A stretch of DNA of 64,000 nucleotides from Oxyruncus cristatus (GCA_013399855.1 VXAY01005813.1:475825-539824); one strand, 5' to 3'; shown: positions 24,878 through 37,484, counted from the stretch's first letter. The notes: generated by a model from the sequence alone, not told the origin. Program-made: numbers and translations.

Positions 24878-26006
24878 ATCACTGAATCCTTTGGGTTGGA
24901 AAAGGACTTTAAAATCATCCCACCTGCCCATGTTCCCCCAGCACTGCCAAGGCCACCACTAATCCATGTCCCCAAGTGCCACATCCACATGGCTGTTAAA
25001 TCCTCCAGGGATGGGGAGTCCACCACTGCCCTGGGTAGCCTGTGAGAGTGCCTGGACACCCTTTCCATGAAGAAATTTTCCCAACATCCCATCTAAACCT
25101 CCCCTGGTGCAACCTGAGGCCGTTTCCTCTCATCCTGTCCCTTGTTCCCTGGGAGCAGAGGCCGACCCCCACCTGGCTTCACCCTCCTGTCAGGGAGTTG
25201 CAGAGAGCCAGAAGGTTCACCCGAGCCTCCTTTTCTCCAGGCTGAGCCCCTCCAGCTCCCTCAGCTGCTCCTGGTGCTCCAGACCCTTCCCCAGTTCCAT
25301 TCTCTTCCCTGGACACGCTCCAGCCCCTCAATGTCTGTCTTGGAGTGAGGGGCCCAGAACTGACCCCAGGATTGGAGGTGCCTCAGCAGTGCCCAGCACA
25401 GGGGACAGGCACTGCCCTGGTCCTGTTGCCACACTGTGGCTGGTACAATCCAGGCACCACTGGCTTTCTTGTCCACCTGGGCTCATGTTCAGCTACGGTC
25501 ACCAGCACCCCCAGGGCCTTCCCCACTGGGTATCTTCTCATGGAGGGAGATTAGGCTGGTCAGGCAGGATTTGTGTTTCACAAACTCATGTTGTCTGGCC
25601 CGGATCACCTGGCTGTCCTGCATGTGCCATGTGATGGAACTCCAGATGACCTGTTCCATGACCTTTCCTGGCACTGAGGTCAGGCTGACAGGCCTGGAAT
25701 TCCCCGGATACTCCCTCTGACCCTTCTGGTAGATGAGCACCACATCTGCTCACCTCCAGTCACCTGCGACCTCCCCAGTGAGCCAGGATGTCTGGTAAAA
25801 TATGGGAAGTGGTTTGTGAGCACTTGCGCCAGCTCCCTCAGTACCCTTGGGTGAATCCATCCAGCCCCATGGACTTGTGTTTGTCTAAGTGGCATAGCAG
25901 GTCACTGACCATTTCTCCTTGGATTCTGGGGCTTCACTCTGCTCCCCATTCCTCTCTCCCAGCTCAGGGGGCTGGGAATTCCAAGAACAATCAGTCTTAC
26001 TATTAC
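24878..26006 (-). mobile_element. CR1 LINE, 5'-truncated and internally deleted
   Basis: This is the longest mobile element in the window (about 1.13 kb). From its 3' end (24878) it carries the 3' UTR ('tttgggttggaaaaggactt', 'cactgccaaggccaccac', 'aacctcccctggtgcaacc'). Next comes the end of ORF2, ending near 'gctcatgttcagc' (25480-25495). The sequence then jumps at about 25,532 to the N-terminal half of the reverse transcriptase. The normal centre of ORF2, judged at roughly half a kilobase and including the catalytic part of the RT, is missing. The copy ends near 26,006 without the endonuclease or ORF1. It is non-functional. Confidence 0.95.
25489..25895 (-). pseudogene. broken CR1 ORF2 reverse-transcriptase fragment
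   Basis: On the minus strand, residues around 25,700-25,735 give the CR1 RT signature PGNSRPVSLTSVPGKVMEQ, where active CR1 has an NYRPVSLTSVPGK block. They are followed by RARQHEFVKHKSCLTSLIS before the deletion junction near 25,532. The sequence N-terminal to the signature lies in another minus frame (25680-25895) and contains IHPRVLRELAQVL, matching the CR1 GIHPRVLRELA block. A frameshift therefore lies between the two. The catalytic YADD region is absent. The product, an RNA-directed DNA polymerase used in target-primed reverse transcription, cannot be made from this copy. Confidence 0.9.
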
Positions 26007-26989
26007 ATCCAGCATTTAAAGCTCATCTGTCACGTCCCTCTGGACTTTCAAGCTGATCTAGACAGTAATGCTGAAGCTGGAATTCACTGCTCTTAGGCCA
26101 GGCAAATTGTGAGAAAACCAGCAAGGCGGCTGGACAGAAACATCACAGCATTGCTCTCAGGCAAGTGCAGCAAAACCACAGGAACAGTCCCATGTCCAAG
26201 TAATTACAAGGATGTGATGCAGGCCAGCAAAATCTAAGAGGTTTAGAAGTAAAGTGGATACTCTACTGAGCGGTGGATTAAGAATAAATGGAGCCAGATC
26301 CAGTGCAGCTCAAGTGCTTTCAACAGCTCTTGGGCTCCAACCGCCACCGAGTCGACAGAAATCCCACCTGCCCATGCTCCCACTGCCAGACCACCACAAG
26401 CTGGGCTGATGGGGGCCCTCCAGGATCAGGTCCCAGGTCTTTAAATCCTGCCTAAATCCATCCTCTTGGTCTGTCCCATAGCTGGCTGCACTGTCTGAGC
26501 TCCACAGCATGTCCTGGAACAAATCGCTGTCCCTGTGCCTGGATCCGCTGCCTCCGCGCCCCAAGGACAGCCCCAGGGCCTTCAGCACATCCCACCTCGC
26601 TGCAAACCAGAGCGAGCTGCCTCTCACAGAGGATGTCCCTGTCCAGAGACTGTCCACACAGAGCATCAGCACCGAGCCAGCTGAGACTCACACCTCAAAT
26701 TACTCCACAGCAACTGCCTCATGTGAGTGTTTTGGAATTGGAGGACAAGCAGTAGAGCCTTTGCTCCATGTGCCTGTTGTGTGTCCTTGGACCTGCAGCC
26801 ACCGCAGTGACAAGTCTGTGTTCTGCAAATATTTCCAATCTGTTCCTCACTGGATGTATTTACATAAAAAACTGTACGTTAAAAAGAAAAGTAGACACAA
26901 AGCAATAGCTGGGTCTTTCTGGGTACACAGATATGAACATGAGGTAACACTGCCGCTCACAGTAAAGAGCCAGTACCTTTCATGGTGCA
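26007..26989. other. GC-richer non-coding block with long chance frames
   Basis: This is unique sequence with a locally raised G+C content at 26,330-26,700. The longest open frame of the window (26509-27231, plus, 240 codons) starts here. It faces minus-strand frames (26310-26672, 26452-26691), shows no domain, and runs through the CR1 tail at 26,990. I therefore treat it as non-coding. The segment may be an unrecognised old repeat. Confidence 0.5.
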
Positions 26990-27041
26990 GTGGGACCGCA
27001 CGATCCTTATGGGTACCTTCCAGCTCAGGATATTCTGTGAG
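26990..27041 (+). mobile_element. CR1-type 3' tail, short
   Basis: The plus strand reads 'gatccttatgggtaccttcc', 'agctcaggatattctgtga'. This matches the avian CR1 subtype ending in GGGTCCCTTCCA.CTCAGGATATTCTGTGATTCT. Only about 50 bp remain. Confidence 0.7.
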
Positions 27042-30000
27042 GCCTCAAGGGCAGCTAGTGGGAGCTGGGAATGAGGGCAGCAGTGATGGGGCCAGCAGGC
27101 ACAGAGCGGCAGTGCTGCACCCACCCTTCAGTGCTCCATCACCTCCAGGTCCTCTGATCAACACCCCACCCACGAGCTTTGTGTGCCTCAGGTACCCACA
27201 GAAAAGCAAAGACATCCTGGTTTCTCACTAGAAAGCAAAAAATAAACTTTGTCATATAGATCAAACATATCAGGAAAATGTTGCTAGTTTATTAATTATA
27301 TAGAATTACTATTAAAGCTATTTATCTCACACGCTCCGCTGTGCAAACAGGGCAATCCCGCCAATGCATTCCCATCCCAAGGGAAAAATCAGTTGAAATT
27401 ACTTTAGTTTGTTCTTTTGCTCTACCAAGTCCGTGTGAGATGGTAATTGTTTTCCAGGCTCTCCTCCTCAGCCCGTACACACCGAGCATCGTGTCAGAGC
27501 AGGTGGCCCCCTCATGGCTCCCTCACCTCGCCCATATGGAACTGCACTTCGTTCCTACACGTGTTCAGACACTGCATCCCCGCCCGAACAGATGTACACA
27601 CACACACACACGTGGCTGCTGGTTTATAGAACAAGTACAGTAAAAACAGGAGGACTGGCAAAATTTGGAAAACAGCCTGCAGAAAAACAGCTTTCATTTA
27701 ACTTTTTAATTTTAAACTATATTAAATTAACCGTGATCACAAGAGGAGAATGTGCTGAAACCAGACGAGTTCAAGGGTTTGACGCCCCAATGTTTACATT
27801 TGGGAACAAATGGGATTTCATTCCGGACGTGTAACACGTGCAGACCACCCCCCTTCCTTCCAGTCTGAGCATTAAGTGTGGCTTCACTCTGAAAAATCAC
27901 TAGAGAAATGGCAACTGCGTACTCAAAGATTCTCTCCCCATGTGCAAACAGGGTCAGGTGCGTTGACTTTAGTGACAAAACAGCTATTTACCAAATTTCT
28001 GTGGTCCCGTGTCAGTGCAGGTAACAGTAAGTGTGTGGTATTGCTTCCCATCAAACACTCCACAGCTTACCGAGCTCTGTCAGTTCTAACTGAAGGGGCA
28101 AAGAAAAGGGGGAAAAGAGCAGGGGGGAATCCTAAGGGAGAAAGAGAAAAGTCCAATTCTAAGGACACACTTCCATGAGCTGACCTGGGTCTTACCAGAG
28201 GTGATCCACCTGCACACCAACGCTCTGCTGCTGGCAGACAGTATTTGCTGGGATCTCCCAAGGCCTTCTTTAATATCCTTTTTTTGAAAGCGACAGCAAG
28301 ACCCATTTCTCGCATGTCCCTCCTACACTCCTTGGGCTTGTCACCACTAGGAATTCAACTGTTGTCAAACCTGTATTTTAACAACCTCATTTCTTTTCGT
28401 GTTTGTTGAAGCCTGACAATGTCAGCCCCGGTTCTTACCTACACTTCAAGCACACTGTTGCCATTAAACAAACAAAATATAAAGAGAAATTAAGAGTACT
28501 GCTCATCTTAGAAGATATAAACAGAACTCAAAGTGTAATTTAAATGGATATTTAAATAGGCAAATGGGGCAAGTGATGCATCCTCCTCACAGACAAAAAC
28601 CTGTGTATTGAATTTCCATGGTTTTCATGACACACAGAGTAAAAGTTGGAGGAAAGAAACATCTCTATTTTTTGGGTGGAATTAAACTAGGAAGGGAGTA
28701 TATGAGAAAGTGGGTTATTTGTGGAAAAACACTCTGGCTGAACACTAGGGCAGAAATTGAGTCTGCTGTGCTGCTTTGTGCTCAGCCTCTGGCTGTCCAG
28801 CTGGTAACCAGATCATGTGGAACACAGGCCTCCAAAGGGTGGAAAAAGATCTGAAATATGAAGCACTGCTGTTTTACTGCTAATTCAATAGGGAAAAAAC
28901 CCTATAAAATATTAAAGAAAGTATTTAAAAATATATTAAACACAATTTGTACCATAATAGCTTAACCTGACATCAAAACGCAGCTTACAGCTTGTTTGTC
29001 CCGAGTTTCAGAGTGTGGCTTAACGGAATCACGGGCAGAATGTTCCACACAGCCTCCAGCGTTCGGCAAAATAGGATTTGGGCTTCGTTAAAACAAATTC
29101 CAGGTGGAAAATTGGGCATGCTGATAAAAGCAGTGCAGGAAAGAGTGTTAGCTCTGATAGGGTAGGATGGGTATTGAATTCACTCTTAACATTACAAGAC
29201 TTAATTAAAGAGGTTGACCTGAGGACCCCAAGCGGCGCCGAGCTGAGAGAGCCATTCCTGCTCCAACGTGGTGTTACCAAAGTTAATTCTCTTTAATAGG
29301 ACTCAAACTGGAATGTATAGAGAGCACCTAATTCAGGGGCAAAGCACGGGGCGCTTACCAGGTGAAATAAAGAACACACAAATGCAGATAACGCACAAAC
29401 ATCAGAGTATTTAAATGTAGTTCTCATCCAATGAAGGCTAATTTTTATTTATGGATCAGAATGGTTTTAAGTAATTTCCTATGGACATGCACAACATTGT
29501 TTCTCCAATAACCCTTCTTAAAGAGAAGGGGTCAAAAGGACAAGGGCTTAAGAACACCCTTAGTCCTTGAATCTGTGCTCCCATTGGGCTGTGGTTTGGT
29601 GCTGTCAACTCCCAGCCAGCTACGCTTGCAACCACAGCATTAATACTATTCTTAAACAAAAAAAAGCTTAAATTGATGGATATTTTTAAGACAAATTCTT
29701 TTGTGATTGGTTTTTTGGCCTTTCAGTCATGCCAACAGTGACGCCTGTGCTCGACGTTGATACCTGCTGTCCCTCCCCTACTATCGCCGACCACAGTTCT
29801 CAGGTGAACCACCAAGAAGCTGCAAAGTCAACTTTGTCACCTCTAAATTACAGATGGAATGTTCCTTCAGGAAGATATATGGAGAGGAAGAGACCTGCGT
29901 GAGGAGAGAAAGTCCTGATGACAGGAGGGCAGCCCTGCCAGTGCCCGAGCTCCATCCCCAGGGAAGATGAACGGTCACAGCTCCGTGTTTGAAGGCCACC

Positions 30001-30924
30001 AGTGTTAGACTGTACCGGGTTCCTAATTCACTCCCAAACAGGATGTTTTGCCCTCGGTTGTACAACACTTGCCTGGAGCTGGGACAGGAGGACATGGGAT
30101 GAGAGCACACCCGTAGCTGTGTCTCGGCTCCTTTCCCACATGGATGGACTTACAGCTACGGATGAGGTTTCCTGCCAGGCAGGAGATGTTTGGCTGAGAA
30201 CATTCAGCTCATCACCCTTCACCTCTGCCCAGGATATTTTATTTCACCAAACTAAGGCAAAGATGTGCTGAAAATGTTGGAAATCATAGAACTTACAACA
30301 TCTGCAAAAGTTAAGGTGCAACAAAAAATAAAAAAATTATTTCCCCCTTTGATAGGTTCCTCATTCACCAAACCAGGCCCCTGTCAAAATCTACAAAAAG
30401 AATTTTTGAACAAAACCACAGTGAGCCTAAATAACATCTGGCCAATCAAATTTACAACAATAGAAAAAGCGCAATAAAAGTTTACTTCTTTTGAAGAAGA
30501 AAGATGTATTTTTAAAAGCCTTATATACAACCCTGAAATTAAGGTTTCTAAACTAAACCTCCCTTCAGCTGCAGGACTGAATGGAGACAAGGAGCAGATG
30601 AGAATCAGCCTCTAACTGTGCAATGCCCTCAGCATTAAAATGTTCCTCTGATAATCCCTGGAAGGACCAATATGAAGAACAGTGTGAGCAAATTCAAGGC
30701 CATTTGTTGTCACGTGCCCATCCCTAGTACTGCTCCAAGAGCCTCCTGGATGTCCTACAACCACCACTCTGATGGGCCACCCCAATACCTGGTTGGGCTG
30801 GAGCCTAAGGACATGCGAGGTTAACAGCCTGGCCAGATCTCTCCCACGGCCCTTCCCACCCACAGCACAAACCCCACTGAACTGCAGCTCTGCTCTCTCT
30901 GAATTACTGCAGAAAATGAGAACA
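27042..30924. other. AT-rich non-coding block
   Basis: No gene is recognised. A CA microsatellite lies at 27,595-27,611. Segment 28,960-29,310 is repeat-free with TTAATTAAAG-type cores and resembles regulatory DNA. The frames at 27514-27834, 27876-28178 and 29781-30110 have no motif. Nothing suggests an RNA gene. Confidence 0.5.
27595..27611. repeat. (AC)n microsatellite
   Basis: About eight AC units, uninterrupted. Confidence 0.9.
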
Positions 30925-31200
30925 AACAGCCGTGCTGGGTCCCACCAAATGTCCACTTAGGCCTGTGTCCAGCATCCAAGAGCCATCAAAAGCAGGTACC
31001 CAGGGAGAAGTGTACAGTGCTTCCTTCGAACACCCACCGCCTCCTGCAGTGAGTGCTCAGGGCCCGCCCGAGGGCACGGTCGTGTTGAATATCTCTTCAT
31101 GGATTTCTCTTTCCGCGCATTTGCTCAGTCTCCCCTTGCACCTACACAAACCTACAGTATCCAGGACATTGGAGGGGCGTAAAGAGGATACTTTGATCAC
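30925..31200 (-). mobile_element. possible ancient CR1-like LINE 3' tail
   Basis: Ordered blocks 'gggtcccaccaaatgtccac', 'gcctgtgtccagcatcc', 'agcaggtacccagggagaag' and 'tctcttcatggatttctctt' resemble the 3' UTR of an old amniote CR1 group. In that group, antisense copies read GGTCCA.CTAGCCCAGTATCCTGTC, CAGGTGCCCAGGGAAGAA and CTCCATGAATTTATCTA. Divergence is high and the ends are uncertain. It could be chance similarity between low-information segments. Confidence 0.4.
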
Positions 31201-33809
31201 GCTGCCCATACTCGCCCTCGTTCTCAGCACCACTGAACAGGCTTTGCTTCCAAAGGATGGAGCAGGTCATGCTGATGGTGACTCATCAATGCTCTACCTC
31301 CAAGTGCCAGCAGACTGTAAATCCACACCAACACAGTCAGTGCAGTGAGAATCACTCTCCTGCAAGACACTTGGGCACTGCTGAAGTGACTGTCCTTTGT
31401 GGTCTCTTTCTAAGGGTTTGTTCTCTGTTTAGTGAATTTTGTGCATAGTTTAGCCTTTATGAGTTTTCCAGTGCCTCTCCTCAGGAAGCCTGTGTGATTT
31501 CAGCCACACTCCAGGATTAACTCTATGGTTTCCCCTCTTTGCTCTTAGAAAAGTTATTGGAAACTTGTTTTTTTGAAAAAGCTGGAATAAATAGCAAGGA
31601 GGCAAGGCAAGGGCTGGCAGCATCTTCCCGTGTGTGAATCCCACAAAAAAGGAAACCTAATCTATTCTCTCCATCAGTTTCCAGTTCTCCACTGCTTCAT
31701 CACACTAAAAATGAAATGAAGGGCTCTTCAGGACTCTGGGCTGTTGGCTAAAGAATCCAGAGTGATCCATGTACTCACCTCCCCTAACAATGGGTAGAAC
31801 CAATAACCCTGATTATGCAAAGCTTACTAAAAACCGTAAAAACTGTTTAAAAACCCAACAAACTTGCAATCTATGTACGTTCACCACTGCTGGCAAGGAT
31901 AGAAATACTTTTTGGAACTACAGAGAATGAATTCTGTTCCTCTCTAACACTTACTACCCAAACTTATCCTGTTTGATACTGAGCCTTTATCGTTATTCCA
32001 TATTTATATTGTGGCATCAAGTTTTGTTCCAATGGAAGAAACGACAGCAACTGCCTTAGGAGCTGCCAAGTTAAATGTCAAGCTGCAGAAGTGGGTAAAA
32101 TTCTGATGGGGGCTGGACAGGTGATGGCAGACTCCGGGCAATCCAAATACGAGCAACTCCCAGCAAAGGAGCCACATGCTCCCAGCTCGCTGGAGCCTCG
32201 GCTACTGCCCAGCTCGGGCCTTAGTGGGCACAGACGGATTCAGGAGATGTGAAAGAAGGGAGGGCGGTGGCTTCGGGGACTCTGAGTGCTTTTCTCACTC
32301 TTTAGTGACAGTATGGGAGAAAGTGCAAAAGTACTCATCAGAAAAGCGAGTAATTGGAGAGGATGAGGGGGAGCATCCACCCTGAACCGTGACAGGGAAA
32401 TGAGCCCCTGGCACAGCTGTGAGGGGACTGAAAGGAGCACAGAGGTTTTGCTGGGCCAGCAAAGGGCCTTAAGCAGAGCACTGAAACATCTATTGAGGCT
32501 ATTTGCAGCAGATCCAGGAAGCCAGGACGGGGGCTGGGGGGCAGGGGTTCCCTGCCGGGATGGAGCCGGTGCTGTGGGAGCACACGGCAGGCGCCAGTGA
32601 CACCGAGTGTACAGGCCTGGCACAAACCAGAGCAGGCTGCGTGTCACAGGTGGAGCCAGGATTAGGATAAAGCCTCTGGGTGTCTTGAGAGCAGATACAA
32701 CAAAATACCAGTAACAGTGTGCGAAGAGCCATTTGGTGTAAAATTACTACCTCAGCTTTACAAGGAACATGTCCTCTCCTCACCTCCTGTGCCAATCACC
32801 TGATGGTTTCCATTTGTCCCTGGGTCTAAAGGTATGGGAATTTTCTGCCCAGAGTCCTTGATCCCTTTGTTATCTGTAGAAACACGGCTATTAACCACAC
32901 ACATCAACCAAGGCATCAGATCACACATTTTCCATACAGATTTGGATCTGCTTTTGTGGTTTGGATGAATACACATGTGTTCTGGGAGCAAGACTGCTCC
33001 AAAAAAAATTCAGTAGCAGCTTAATTCTGAAATGTGACTCCCACTATAAAGATGTTAAATTTCATTCTTAAGTTCAGTTGGTTTTATAGAAGGTTCAACA
33101 GCATAAATTCCCTAATCCCCAGTTTTGGTCTCCCGTTTCTTCTGTCAATCCTCTCTGTTGCTACTGACTGCCAATCCAGGATTTTCCAAACAATACAGGT
33201 AACTGTCTAATCATCTTTCTCCCAAACCTGTGTGAAAATGTCTACAGACCCCAGATTCCATCATGGAACCTCACAACACACGGTGCACCAGCCCCCTTCT
33301 TGTAGCAGCCTGAACCGCCTGCCTTGGGGCGTTAGAGAGTCTCCAAATCCTGAGACAGGTACAAAACACACATCAGGCTGTTCACTCTTTCCAAGGAACC
33401 AACTGGTGCAAGGAGAAGGATTGGTCCAACCACCATCACTGCCGGTGCACCCACTGCCAGGCTTCACTCCTGTGCTTCAAACAGATGGGATGAGGTTAAG
33501 AACAAGCTTTTTCCCGTCTCTTGCCTCTCTGATGTTCAGGCCCCTGAAGTCCAAGGGTATAAACTTTTATTCAGTGCTACTTTGAAAGCAATTCCTTTTC
33601 CAGAAATGCTGCCACTACCCCAGAAGCACCAACCTCCCACAGGCAAGGGGCAGCCAACACACCCTATGGGTACAGATATTTACACAACTGCTTCAGGAAG
33701 TAACTAGGAAAATATTGAACAACTTGGGCTTTTCAGCCTCGGATACATAAATCAAGATGAACTTGCAAGTTCTCCAAAGAGCCTCGTGCAGGTCAGACTG
33801 CCACAGGGG
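31201..33809. other. non-coding block, no gene recognised
   Basis: Mixed composition with a GC-richer patch at 32,100-32,660. Overlapping plus and minus frames (32240-32647 minus, 32338-32625 minus, 32400-32600 plus) are typical of chance frames. No repeat family is recognised. Confidence 0.5.
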
Positions 33810-33960
33810 TCACAGAACGGTCTGGCCTGGAAGGAACCTTCAAGTTCATCTCATTCCACCCCCTGCCACGGGCAGGGACACCTTCCACTATCCCAGGTTG
33901 CTCCGAGTCCCGTCCAACCTGGCCTTGGACACTTCCAGGGATGGGGAGTTCACAAACTCC
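33810..33960 (-). mobile_element. CR1 LINE 3'-end fragment
   Basis: The plus strand reads 'tcacagaacggtctggcctg', 'gaaggaaccttcaagttcat', the 'gccacgggcagggacacc' hairpin segment, 'cttccactatcccaggttgc' and 'cttccagggatggggag'. The avian CR1 3' end is read in antisense, truncated at about 150 bp. Confidence 0.92.
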
Positions 33961-36809
33961 TCACATCCAGCTTAGCAAGCCCAAGGGAGAGCAGATCCGA
34001 CGGGATCTCACCATCAGACCACTGGATTGTCTTTCTCCTCTAAAAGAAACCCAAACTCAGTGCCCCACAAAGGCCCCAGGGAAGAGGACGAGCAGGTCTC
34101 ACCTGTGAGCCAACCCACACCCCCGCAAGGGACCAGCCTGGCCACAATCCAGCTCTCGCTTTAGGTGTCGCTGTGGACCCATCCAGCACACCTGGAACAC
34201 GCACATCCGTGTGCCACGGGAGCGAGGGAAGAAGAACGAACGCTTGAAAATTAATGATGTCAGCCTGTCTTCATATATCAAGCTAATTTGAAAGGGCTTT
34301 AATTTTCTTAAAGGATAAAAAAAGGTTTCTTTGCTAGATTAAACTTGCAATTGTCATTCATATATTGTTTATAAGGTACTCATCTCCTCACTCGCTATTT
34401 TTTTGTTTTTGATTTTGTATACTAGTTAGCAGTGAAGACTTGTCTGCGTGTATCAGAAGGAATAAAGAGAGAAATGTCCTTAACTGTCAGTTTTAATAAG
34501 AGGAGTCAACATGCCTCTATTCAGGTTAAATATTGCCCTGTCACATTTCAATAGAGTCAACAGATTTTTTAAAGAAAAGTCAAAAGCACTGTGTTTGCAA
34601 AAAATAATAATAAAAAACCCTACCCCCCACCTCCTTGTCATAGAGTGTCAAAGCCCTTCTTTATTTGGGGGGGCGTGGAGGCAGGACAGAAAATTCTTTT
34701 GTAAAATGTGAAAAATTACTACTCATAATTGGCACTGACATGAAAAAGGTTGGGGTTTTTTTGTTCAAAAAACAAAGAAAATCTCTAATTTAATAATCAC
34801 CTGCAAAGTGTTATTGTGATGGGAACAAAAAACACACAATCAAAGTCATCTCTTTTAAGTAACTATAGTGTTTTTAAGCAATCACTGCGCTTTGCTGCAG
34901 CTCACACACATAAACCAATGATGTGCAAAGTATAACACGACACTCCAAATTCCTCAAGTAAAGTTTCTCAAATAACAAGTGACAAGCTACACAGAGGAAA
35001 AGCAAGAAAGGATCTGTCAGGTAAAAGGCAATCACCAAAAAGGATGTAAAAGGAGGAAATTCCACAGTGATTGATTCCATAAGAAAATTTGCAAGAGTTG
35101 ACTCAATCCCCTGGGCAGAGCCTGCAGCCCGCGGGGAGGGTCTTCGTGACCTTCAGATGCAAACTCACGTGGGCTCGTCCTGCCTAGTCGAGACTGGCCT
35201 AACTCTATGGAGAAAGATGAGACACAAAGGAGGTGCCTTACAGAACGAAACACAATTTCAGAGTTCCTAATTTACTTCCAGTGACAGCGTTTGAAGCCCA
35301 AGATCATTAGTTGGAGTTATTTGTGCTTTACTTCCTTTGTTGAGAAGAAACAACGTTCAGAAGCCAGTTCTAGGTCGATTTTCAATCACTATCTAATAAC
35401 ATTTAATAAATCGGGAGAGCACATGGTCCTGGGCAGCCCCTACACAGCCCCAGAACTGCACCAGGGGAGGGTGAGCACAGAACCACTTCTCAGGAGAGGA
35501 GTGTGAATCAATCCATAATCAGCATCTGTCTTTGTGCTCATCCTGGGCCCAGGGGCTGTGGAGGGATGGACGGAGGGCTGCCATTCCAAGCACCCTGTTC
35601 CCCCTCCCCTCGGCCTCCCGTGGTCGTGACCAGGACAGCTGTTTGGATGAGCTACGAGAGCCCCATAAATCCTCAAGCAAGATGTGAGGCTCCTTTTTCA
35701 TGGGGCAATCACTGGGGTGACACAACTCCTGCACTGAGGGAACACAAGGTATTTCACAGAAATCCCAACATCTGTAAAACTGGTTTCACGTGAAAAGCAA
35801 AGCTCACACAGGTCAGCGATGCCAGAAAACCTCCTCTCGGTTCAGGTAACCCACATCCCTAAAATCCAGGTGGTTCCCAAGATTTTGTTTTACAAGCCAT
35901 CTGCCAGATGCTTACATTTCATTTCACAGACTGTCTAATTTTCATGAAACGGCCTTAAGATTTATTCAGTGAAACCAAATCCTGCTGCGTGCAGAGCTGG
36001 GAGAGGCTGAGCGGAAAAGCAGAGCTCCACTGCTCCGTGTGCTCCTGCACAGGCCGGGGACCTGCTCCGGATGGCTTTTCCATCCTCTCGGAGAGCACTT
36101 CCTCTGGTACCTGCTCCCTTGTTTGCAAATCCCGTAACCAGCACGTTCCCCTCCAACTCCTGCCAAGAGAGAGACCCTGCAGGGACCCGGTCGGTTACCA
36201 CAGCTGGGACAAAAGGCTCATCCAGCCTGTCCCTCCTGCTGGATTCCAGCCCCACATGGCCTTGGCAATAGTGGGACAGTGGTCCCGTGTCCTCTGGACC
36301 CCGGGAGCGCAGGGCACTCTGAAATACCCATCCTGGCCACCAAGATCCAAATATGACGGGGCAAATTGCAGTTGTATCAGACTGCTGCAAGAAAAACCCA
36401 AATACTCCTCAAAAGAAGGATTTCATTAAAAAGAAATAAATTTAAAAAATGAATGGAAATTGATCTGTCAAATGTCACACGTAAAGATCATCAATGGAAA
36501 ACCCTCCACCAGATTGCTGAACAATAGAATTTTATGAAAATTACGGGGTTTTAGCTGTCCCTAAACTTACAGAAACACACACTAAAAAAGCACTAGAATT
36601 TTCTGTGAAAACAGCATTTTACTTGAAAATGGGGCACAGTTCAAATAAAGCCATTGGAAAGTCAACAGATCCATCTATTGACATCCAGAGCTATGATGAG
36701 GTTGGTGGTCCCAGAGTTCAGAATGAGTTCTTCATTAGAACACTCATTGAAATTAGATTTTATTGCTTTACAGCAACTTGTAGAGAAATCAAACCCAACT
36801 CTTTATCCC
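33961..36809. other. non-coding block with conserved-element character
   Basis: Contains a strongly AT-rich, repeat-free stretch at 34,240-34,600 (listed separately). A GC-richer section at 35,950-36,330 carries overlapping frames on both strands (35989-36429 plus, 35962-36390 minus) but no recognisable protein. No RNA gene is seen. Confidence 0.5.
34240..34600. promoter_or_regulatory. candidate conserved non-coding element
   Basis: A repeat-free, CpG-poor, AT-rich stretch of complex sequence containing 'attaatgatgtcagcctg' (about 34249), TAATTT and CTTTAATTTTC motifs and several ATTGT/ACAAT SOX-like cores ('caattgtcattcatatattg'). It has no coding frame and no simple repeat. The inference is compositional only. 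Confidence 0.28.
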
Positions 36810-36963
36810 AGAATCACAGAGTGGTTTGTGTTGGAAGGGACATTAAAGCTCACCCCATTCAATCCCCTGCCATGGGCAGGGACACCTTCCACTATCCCAG
36901 GTTGCTCCAAGCCCCATCCAACCTGGCCTTGGACACTTCAGGGATGGGGCAGCCACAACTTCT
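36810..36963 (-). mobile_element. CR1 LINE 3'-end fragment
   Basis: The plus strand reads 'agaatcacagagtggtttgt', 'gttggaagggacattaaagc', 'ccatgggcagggacacc', 'cttccactatcccaggttgc' and 'gggatggggcagccacaac'. It is one of the cleaner copies and about 155 bp long. Confidence 0.94.
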
Positions 36964-37484
36964 ATTTTTTATTGTTTATTTACATATTCTACTCACTGCC
37001 AAGCTCCTCCTATTTGCTGTTTTCAGCTTTGTATTTCCTGCAAATGAAGTAAATTTGGTAGAGCTGGCAAGGGTTTCATCCTCCTGCTTGTTACTTAACG
37101 TCTCCCAGCAGTGGAGGATGTTTCACGTCAGAACGTTTCCCATTCCTGCAGGATGCTCTGTCATTCCTGCAACCATGAGCTGATGTCACAGGAAGTTAAT
37201 TTTCCTTGGCGTTTCACGTTTAAATTCAGCCATCCACACACACACTGTGCTCGAGCAGACGGTGCCAATGTGACTTCATAGAAACAGACAACAAATATTT
37301 CATAAATTAATCTTTGCAAGACAGGGTTCATTAATCTGTAAAAGACTCTGGTTGTGTGTGAACCCAAAGGGCATAACACTGGAATTCGGTGATGCCTTCT
37401 GACGTACAAAAGTAGTTCCAAATTTGCAGTCATTATCCAAATAAGCCTCTTGATAAGTCACAGCAATCAGACACTGGGTTTGGG

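Noticed and set aside
25107..25634. 175-codon plus-strand frame as a gene
   Set aside because: It is the antisense of CR1 ORF2 and 3' UTR sequence.
26509..27231. 240-codon plus-strand open frame as a protein gene
   Set aside because: No recognisable domain, overlaps open minus frames, lies in GC-richer DNA and reads through a CR1 3' tail at 26,990-27,041.
36605..37183. 192-codon plus-strand frame as a gene
   Set aside because: The middle of the frame is antisense CR1 3' end (36,810-36,963).
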